Shown: one piece after another, positions 62,139-64,000 of the stretch
Position numbering within the stretch: position 1 is the first letter of the stretch
How the letters are laid out: each line of letters begins with the position of its first letter
Assembly: GCF_027484705.1 (NCBI RefSeq)
Contig: NZ_JAIXSL010000005.1
Location: 1-64,000 of the forward strand
DNA: 64,000 nt
Source: Flavobacterium sp.
Lineage (GTDB): Bacteria; Bacteroidota; Bacteroidia; Flavobacteriales; Flavobacteriaceae
Direction of reading: 5' to 3'
Program-made: the position numbers and the translations under genes
Notes under the pieces: model-generated
The model's input: the letters and a program-made list of their open reading frames with translations, nothing else
What the model was told of the DNA's origin: nothing
The model's database searches: none

Positions 62139-64000
62139 ATGGACACAACCCAATGTTTCCATTGTGGATTAGACATCGCAGAAACAGAAGTCATCGCTTT
62201 TGACGACAAGCAATTTTGTTGCAACGGCTGCAAAACCGTGTACGAAATTTTCAGTCTCAACGACATGACCTGTTATTACGACTTCGAAAAATCCCCGGGA
62301 ACAACACCATTAGATATTCAGGGAAAATATGATTTCTTAGACAATGAAAGTATCGTTAGCAAACTACTGGAGTTTCGGGAAGATACAACCGCTATTGTAT
62401 CGCTGCACATTCCTTATATTCATTGCAGTTCGTGTATTTGGATTCTGGAAAATCTACAACGCCTTCAAAAAGGAATAAGCACTTCACAGGTCAATTTTCC
62501 GGAGAAGAAGGTCAGGATTACTTATAACGCTGAGCAGGTTTCGCTTAAGGAAATCGTCTTGTTGTTGAGTTCGATTGGTTACGAACCTTATATCAGCCTC
62601 GACAATTATGAAACCGGAAAAACCAAAATCGACCACAGTCTGACTTATAAACTGGGTGTGGCATTTTTCTGTTTCGGCAACATCATGCTGCTTTCTTTCC
62701 CCGAATATTTTGAAGTGAAGGAATATTGGCTCGATCAATACCGGGGTTTTTTCCGCTGGTTGATTTTCGCTTTGTCGCTACCGAGTTTCTTCTATTCTGC
62801 GAGCGGATATTACGTGGCGGCTTATAAAAGCATCCGCGCTAAAATGCTCAACATCGAGATTCCGATTGCGTTAGGCATCATCGTGATGTTTGTTAGAAGC
62901 ACCGTTGATATTGTGTTTGATTACGGTTCGGGCTTTTTCGACAGTTTGTGCGGTTTGATTTTCTTCATGCTGTTGGGGAAAATGTTCCAGATCAAAACTT
63001 ATAGTTTTTTGAGTTTCGAACGCGACTTCAAATCGTATTTCCCGATTGCGATTACCAAAATCACAGGCAATGTGGAAGAAAGTATTCCGGTTTACGACAT
63101 CGAAAAAGGCGACAGGCTATTAATCAGAAACCAGGAACTGATTCCCGTCGATGGGATTTTGATTTCCGACCAAGCCGAACTCGATTACAGTTTCGTGACT
63201 GGTGAAGCCATTCCGATCACCAAACATTCCGGAGATAAAGTCTTCGCGGGCGGCAAACAAATGGGCAAAGTCATCGAAATGGAAGTGTTGCACACCGTTT
63301 CGCAAAGCTACCTTACGCAATTGTGGAGCAACGATGTGTTCCAGAAAAAAGTCGATCAGAAGCACAAGACCATCACCGATAAAATCAGTCAGTATTTTAC
63401 ACCTATATTATTATTGATTGCGTTCGCCGGATTTGGCTACTGGATTTTCATCGATACCGATACGGCGTTCAATGTATTTACCGCCGTGCTGATTGTAGCT
63501 TGTCCGTGTGCTTTGGCCTTAACGGCGCCATTCACTTTCGGGAATGTACTTCGGATTTTAGGCAAAAGGAAGTTCTACCTCAAAAACGCAATGGTTATCG
63601 AACAACTCTCTAAAGTCGATACGCTGGTTTTCGATAAGACCGGAACGATTACAACCAATAAAGCCGCGACGATTTCTTATGAAGGAAAAGCACTTTCAGA
63701 CCAACAATTGTTACTCATCAAAAGCATCATCAGAACTTCAAACCATCCGTTGAGTCGCATGTTGTATGATTTTCTGCCCGTTGGAAAAGCGGCTACGGTC
63801 AATTACTTTCAGGAAATTACCGGAAAAGGCATTGATGCGATTTGCGAGCATGTCAAGATCAAAATCGGATCGGGCGCATTTTTCGAAAGCCACGAAGAAG
63901 AAACCGCGCAACAGACTGCCGTACATATTCAGATCGATGAAGTCTACTACGGAAAATTCATTTTCAACAACCAATACCGCGACGGACTTGAAGCCTTGTT
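62139..64000 (+). CDS. Heavy-metal P-type ATPase, CcoI/FixI-type (incomplete at window end)
   Basis: 620 codons visible, open at the right edge; usual length is about 790 aa. Starts MDTTQCFHCGLDIAE. An N-terminal Cys-rich segment (C6, C9, C27, C28, C31) precedes a heavy-metal-associated domain with CxxC at 96-99 (HCSSC). Six or so helices follow, then TGEAIP (354-359), the metal-transport motif CPC (455-457) in M4 and DKTGTIT with phospho-acceptor D499. CcoI pumps Cu+ for assembly of cbb3 cytochrome oxidase. The divergent fnr-like gene and its operator fit control by oxygen; a ccoNOP cluster would be expected just beyond the window. Confidence 0.92.
   Translation, partial: MDTTQCFHCGLDIAETEVIAFDDKQFCCNGCKTVYEIFSLNDMTCYYDFEKSPGTTPLDIQGKYDFLDNESIVSKLLEFREDTTAIVSLHIPYIHCSSCIWILENLQRLQKGISTSQVNFPEKKVRITYNAEQVSLKEIVLLLSSIGYEPYISLDNYETGKTKIDHSLTYKLGVAFFCFGNIMLLSFPEYFEVKEYWLDQYRGFFRWLIFALSLPSFFYSASGYYVAAYKSIRAKMLNIEIPIALGIIVMFVRSTVDIVFDYGSGFFDSLCGLIFFMLLGKMFQIKTYSFLSFERDFKSYFPIAITKITGNVEESIPVYDIEKGDRLLIRNQELIPVDGILISDQAELDYSFVTGEAIPITKHSGDKVFAGGKQMGKVIEMEVLHTVSQSYLTQLWSNDVFQKKVDQKHKTITDKISQYFTPILLLIAFAGFGYWIFIDTDTAFNVFTAVLIVACPCALALTAPFTFGNVLRILGKRKFYLKNAMVIEQLSKVDTLVFDKTGTITTNKAATISYEGKALSDQQLLLIKSIIRTSNHPLSRMLYDFLPVGKAATVNYFQEITGKGIDAICEHVKIKIGSGAFFESHEEETAQQTAVHIQIDEVYYGKFIFNNQYRDGLEAL

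Overview
The window looks like a chromosomal stretch of a flavobacterium (Bacteroidota, Flavobacteriaceae). It is AT-rich and lacks Shine-Dalgarno sequences. Most transcription starts are preceded by the Bacteroidota -7 box TAnnTTTG. Gene content is typical: TonB receptors with carboxypeptidase-like N-terminal domains, many secreted proteins, EttA, CorA, RuvX, quinone-type PyrD, a DUF5606-type protein, and an FNR regulator divergent from a CcoI-type copper ATPase. No rRNA, tRNA, CRISPR array or insertion sequence was seen.

Layout. 1-9 kb: edge of a secreted protein, a lone tyrosine recombinase, pyrD, a satD/DUF3307 pair divergent from an HMG-CoA lyase gene across three 28-bp-spaced operator-like repeats, a P-type cation ATPase and guaB. 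9-24.5 kb: a surface lipoprotein, a carboxypeptidase-regulatory-domain protein, UvrD/PcrA helicase, a first Sua5/TsaC, an OmpA lipoprotein, a glycosyltransferase, a solitary HsdR_N nuclease-like protein divergent from holA, a TonB receptor and a secreted EndA-type nuclease. 24.6-34.7 kb: a small membrane protein, ettA, a TPR hybrid kinase, a DEAD-box helicase, hutG and hutI (histidine degradation) and corA. 34.7-41.1 kb: a TonB receptor followed by a compact operon (TPR-like secreted protein, LytS-type kinase fused to a 2TM domain, two free 2TM proteins, a membrane protein, a LytTR response regulator). 41.2-46.1 kb: CDP-alcohol phosphotransferase, heme A synthase, and a methyltransferase/tsaC/cca operon. 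46.2-57.3 kb: cell-surface glycan locus (glycosyltransferases, FkbM methyltransferase, a YejM-like and an LtaS-like membrane phosphatase-superfamily protein, a WaaP/Kdo-type kinase, a GT9-GT2 fusion). 57.3-64 kb: dapD, a small secreted protein, ruvX, def, DUF5606, mazG, fnr and the start of ccoI.

Best signals. (1) A LytTR-type direct repeat, ACAATTCAT-N12-ACAGTTCGG, stands exactly 33 nt upstream of the -7 box of both the 34.8-kb TonB receptor and the 37.1-kb operon that itself encodes a LytTR regulator and its likely kinase. This is a self-contained candidate regulatory circuit. (2) A structured intergenic repeat occurs three times (4.7, 18.4 and 43.1 kb), with compensatory changes in its hairpin, plus a decayed copy; it is probably a structured RNA or REP-like family. 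(3) A perfect 16-bp palindrome lies between fnr and ccoI, at about -42 for ccoI. (4) Three 28-bp-spaced inverted-repeat operators lie between satD and the HMG-CoA lyase gene, both of which appear to give near-leaderless transcripts.
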